From NCBI RefSeq assembly GCF_000745185.1, contig NZ_JQNJ01000001.1:3702501-3766500 (forward strand): DNA of 64,000 nucleotides, read 5' to 3'. The stretch is from Muricauda sp. MAR_2010_75 (GTDB lineage Bacteria; Bacteroidota; Bacteroidia; Flavobacteriales; Flavobacteriaceae). Positions within the stretch are counted from its first letter, which is position 1. The number at the start of each line of letters is the position of its first letter. The translations under genes were made by a program, and so were the position numbers. This document shows, piece by piece, positions 62,089 through 64,000 of this stretch. The notes beneath the pieces are model-generated. The model saw only the letters and a program-made list of their open reading frames with translations. It was not told the DNA's origin and made no database searches.

Positions 62089-62537
62089 AACAACTCAAAC
62101 CCAACAATCTCTTCCAATTTGTTCCTTTCGGAACTTGAAAGCTCGCTCAACAACCAAAAATTCAAATCCCTTTCCTTACTGAGATTTGCACTCGCCTCAC
62201 CCAAGTGACTGTTATAAGGCCTCAATCCAAATGCGTTGTAAACCTTTGCATAATCCGCCTGGGTCAACCCCTCAAAAACGGAATAAATCAAATCCTCATC
62301 GGTTCCCATGTTCCGCATGGCGGTAAAAAGCGCATCCGCTTTTTGTTTAGCCTCAAATTCACTCAAAGAACTTCCATAATCATTTTTGGGATTGGGAACC
62401 CTATCGACATCCTCACTGGACTTTTGACCAAAGAACAATCTTTTCAATTGCGGTAAAAGAAATATGGAAACCAAAAGAATGCCCATCAACATGGGATTCT
62501 TAGTAACAAGCCGTACAATTCTTTTCACCAACAACAT
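62085..62537 (-). CDS. Membrane protein with annexin-like repeat
   Basis: This 150-aa protein has a transmembrane helix at about 15-31 and, after an acidic linker, a domain at 59-145 that reads like one annexin repeat: FTAMRNMGTDEDLIYSVFEGLTQADYAKVY (split here), then NAFGLRP, and later LLSELSSSERNKLEEIV. In annexins the GTDE turn binds calcium together with a carboxylate some 40 residues later. Several membrane-containing bacteriophages and gliding bacteria carry such helical repeats. It starts inside the preceding gene (38-bp overlap). Confidence 0.65.
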   Translation of the reverse strand: MLLVKRIVRLVTKNPMLMGILLVSIFLLPQLKRLFFGQKSSEDVDRVPNPKNDYGSSLSEFEAKQKADALFTAMRNMGTDEDLIYSVFEGLTQADYAKVYNAFGLRPYNSHLGEASANLSKERDLNFWLLSELSSSERNKLEEIVGFELF

Positions 62538-62808
62538 AATTCTCTTTTACGGTTCCGGCATACATACCGCCCAAATCACCAACAACGCCTTTCGAAGCAA
62601 CATAATTCGGTGTCTTAATCAAATCGGAAACATCTTCCTGCTCCAAAATCCCGTCTGTTCCAAAGTCTCCAAACTCACCCTGCCCAACCTCTACATAAGG
62701 TTCCGGTGATTTTTTCCAAGACAAGAGGAAATAGGCCAATGCCAAAAGGAGCGCAATCACCACCCCCCTTTGCTCCTTTGATGTTATAAACTTATTTCGA
62801 CTTTCCAT
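62500..62808 (-). CDS. 102-aa single-span membrane protein
   Basis: This protein has a short basic N-terminus (ESRNKFITSKEQR), a transmembrane helix at about 15-31 (VVIALLLALAYFLLSWK) and an acidic, Gly-rich tail with two cysteines (EKNCTACY). The orientation with a basic N-terminus inside and an acidic tail outside fits a viral or host inner membrane protein. It overlaps the next gene by 38 bp. Confidence 0.65.
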   Translation of the reverse strand: MESRNKFITSKEQRGVVIALLLALAYFLLSWKKSPEPYVEVGQGEFGDFGTDGILEQEDVSDLIKTPNYVASKGVVGDLGGMYAGTVKENYVVGEKNCTACY

Positions 62809-62821
62809 TTCAACATGAATT

Positions 62822-62858
62822 AAAAAAAGGCCTCTTTGTCAGAAGCAAACAGGCCTTT
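62822..62858 (-). terminator. Terminator or attenuator between viral modules
   Basis: Read on the minus strand, AAAGGCCT and AGGCCTTT pair with a 17-base loop and are followed by seven T residues. It lies 46 bp after the 48-aa gene and 14 bp before the 102-aa gene. Because genes on both sides appear to be one transcription unit, it may lower expression of the downstream half rather than end it. Confidence 0.78.
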
Positions 62859-62904
62859 CAATCATTAATAACCCAAAACAAACTACGAGAATCCACTTCC
62901 TTAG

Positions 62905-63051
62905 CTACTTTATCGGCCTATCCTGAAGATAGTCCTCATACGTAGCATATCTAAATTCCTTTTTACCAATCACCTTCTTATAGGCTACCTTTGGATTTTT
63001 GGCCTCACTCTTGAAAACCTTGACGGCTCCCTTATCTTTAATCAATCTCAT
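62905..63051 (-). CDS. 48-aa basic miniprotein
   Basis: This frame reads MRLIKDKGAVKVFKSEAKNP and ends YEDYLQDRPIK. It begins in an ATGA overlap with the 230-aa gene and ends 46 bp before the terminator hairpin. It has nine lysines. No family is recognised; it could be a genome-binding or capsid-associated peptide. Confidence 0.58.
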   Translation of the reverse strand: MRLIKDKGAVKVFKSEAKNPKVAYKKVIGKKEFRYATYEDYLQDRPIK

Positions 63052-63740
63052 CGGAACAATTTTTTTCTAAAAACGAACAATCCCAAGCCCATCATGAGCA
63101 AAGGCACAACACCGCCATTGTTGGAACCTGAAACGGTTCCCCCAATCTTTTCCAAGGCAGTCTTAGGCGACAAATCAATCTTATACTGCTCCACCTGCCA
63201 AGTTGTCTCCCTTTGGTCGATAGATGCCTTTGCAGGTACAACAACAGTTTTGGTGCCTATGGAATACATACTATGACCCCTATCGGCAACCTCCTGCTCA
63301 AAAGCAGCCGTTACCTCCGCTTTGACCATATCCAAGGCCTCCATTTCAAGTTCAATACCTTCCAAGGTGCAATCCCTTGCACCATTTCCCATCCAATCAC
63401 GGTGTTTGGTTCCGGTATTGTAAAAAAGGACATACCAATCATTAATACGCTTTTCAAGTTCCGAATCGGAAGCCCTAATAGCATACTCAGCAGCATCCTT
63501 CAAAGGCGGAACCCACTCACTGATATTGCGGGAAGCAATATCAGGATTGACAGAAGCGCCCCAACAATCAAGACCATGCTTCAAAGCGGCACCAATGGTA
63601 TTGTTGATAATCTCCTTCGGTACAATGCCCTGCAAAATTCCCAAAGCGGTGGAAGCGGTTCCAACCGCGCCCACGATACCCCCGCCCTTTGGCTTAGGGG
63701 TATACGTCGGGGAAGCACTATATTGTGTTGTGGTCAACAT
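63048..63740 (-). CDS. 230-aa protein with C-terminal membrane anchor
   Basis: This protein starts MLTTTQYSASPTYTPKPKGGG, then has a Gly/Ala-rich hydrophobic stretch (about 19-42, GIVGAVGTASTALGILQGIVP), a mainly helical middle (SDSELEKRINDWYVLFYNTG, EMEALDMVKAEVTAAFEQEV), and a C-terminal transmembrane helix with a basic tail (PLLMMGLGLFVFRKKLFR). Such a tail-anchored structure suits a membrane-associated structural protein. No family was recognised. It precedes the tiny gene at 62905 by a 4-bp overlap. Confidence 0.65.
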   Translation of the reverse strand: MLTTTQYSASPTYTPKPKGGGIVGAVGTASTALGILQGIVPKEIINNTIGAALKHGLDCWGASVNPDIASRNISEWVPPLKDAAEYAIRASDSELEKRINDWYVLFYNTGTKHRDWMGNGARDCTLEGIELEMEALDMVKAEVTAAFEQEVADRGHSMYSIGTKTVVVPAKASIDQRETTWQVEQYKIDLSPKTALEKIGGTVSGSNNGGVVPLLMMGLGLFVFRKKLFR

Positions 63741-63750
63741 CTTTCAATCT

Positions 63751-64000
63751 TTAATCAAGTCCACTGTAAAAACCTTCTTGCTCCTTGGGCGGGTCGATAA
63801 TATTGTTAAACTCATTCTTGATGAACAGATATACAATCGGCATCAAAAGTTTAACATATATCTCCTTATGCAATTTTGCATACAACGCCTTAACCTTGTT
63901 CTCATGGTCGGGCGTACAATCCTTTTCCCAATCAGTAGTATCTTTCCAAAGTTGAGCCAACTCATCAGAACTGGAAAGATTGAAATCCTCAATCAACTTC
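63751..64000 (-). CDS. Hypothetical protein, 5' end outside window
   Basis: The frame is open to the window edge, so only the C-terminal 83 residues are visible. Residues include SSSDELAQLWKDTTDWEKD and a hydrophobic helix LLMPIVYLFIKNEFNN, and the end is PKEQEGFYSGLD. No ATG is seen; a TTG at 63996 should not be taken as the start. It is transcribed into the 230-aa gene with a 10-bp gap. Its identity cannot be given. Confidence 0.55.
   Translation of the reverse strand, partial: KLIEDFNLSSSDELAQLWKDTTDWEKDCTPDHENKVKALYAKLHKEIYVKLLMPIVYLFIKNEFNNIIDPPKEQEGFYSGLD

Larger units (their letters stand above)
53869..64000. mobile_element. Putative integrated small virus or virus-like element (right end outside window)
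   Basis: The segment from the dif-like site at 53869-53896 to the window edge is dominated by minus-strand genes, mostly under 120 aa, many coupled by ATGA overlaps. It has virus-type functions (3TM holin, M15 endolysin, phage-type fibre with collagen repeats), many single-span membrane proteins, and no host-type metabolic genes. The coding strand is G/T-rich: in 61021-61080 I counted plus-strand A 21, C 20, T 13 and G 6, that is coding-strand T 21 and G 20, whereas host minus genes are A-rich on the coding strand. No integrase, terminase, portal or tail gene is visible. The boundary and type are inferred. Confidence 0.72.

Overview
The window is a 64 kb piece of a Bacteroidota chromosome, most likely a marine member of the Flavobacteriaceae. 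The evidence is the gene content: an agmatine deiminase/N-carbamoylputrescine amidase pair, a GH115 alpha-glucuronidase, DUF1080 proteins, a PmoA-like DUF6807 protein, DUF3500, a BNR-repeat sortilin-like protein, and many short Sec and lipoprotein signals ending in S-C or followed by A-Q. Ribosome binding sites are weak and A-rich, as is usual for the phylum. No rRNA, tRNA or CRISPR array was seen.

Layout. Positions 1-1012 hold the end of a glycosyltransferase. Positions 1015-9841 are a run of minus-strand hydrolases: a GNAT-nitrilase fusion, an AbgB-like M20 amidohydrolase, AguA and AguB (agmatine to putrescine), a small secreted protein, a serine hydrolase and an N-acyl-D-amino-acid deacylase. 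A beta-barrel protein and GH115 follow, the latter with a LacI-type operator upstream. A SatD-family gene with a membrane partner sits divergently behind an unusual array of TTTCC/GGAAA dyads. Positions 15.4-31.6 kb hold unlinked housekeeping and envelope genes: metallophosphoesterase, DUF3500, cupin, AraC regulator, MenB, DM13 protein, serine hydrolase, pirin, 3D-domain protein, esterase, DUF6807, amidase, M14 peptidase, two DUF1080 proteins flanking a small inverted-repeat element, and a VWA lipoprotein.

Positions 31.8-41.0 kb are a molybdoenzyme island. An IorA/IorB-type two-subunit dehydrogenase, exported by a Tat-like signal, is followed by its cofactor genes in one tight plus-strand run: MoaD-like, MoaA, MobA, MoeB-rhodanese, TauE/SafE, MoeA, XdhC and MocA-like. 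MoaC, MoaE and MogA are absent and must be elsewhere. Next come an amidohydrolase, a GntR regulator with a perfect palindromic operator facing a GH37 trehalase, an ArsR/SRPBCC pair, DUF3052, a BNR protein with a signal-peptide-bearing methyltransferase, two lipoproteins, an aldehyde dehydrogenase and a universal stress protein.

From about 53.87 kb to the right edge the sequence changes character and looks like an integrated small virus or virus-like element. It begins beside a 28-bp site resembling the XerCD recombination site dif. It then has a mini-operon of five tiny genes, about 765 bp of non-coding DNA packed with perfect inverted repeats, a strong terminator, and a long minus-strand operon of mostly tiny start-stop-overlapping genes: a secreted beta-helix (pectate-lyase-like) protein, a secreted companion, a collagen-like fibre, a 3TM holin, basic and membrane miniproteins, an M15 endolysin, an annexin-like membrane protein and other membrane proteins. 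A plus-strand PD-(D/E)XK-like nuclease gene is inserted head-on. No tail, terminase, portal or integrase gene is visible. A tailless, membrane-containing, possibly single-stranded-DNA prophage integrated by host Xer recombinases is the best hypothesis, but the capsid, packaging and replication genes lie outside the window. This is the most unusual part of the sequence.
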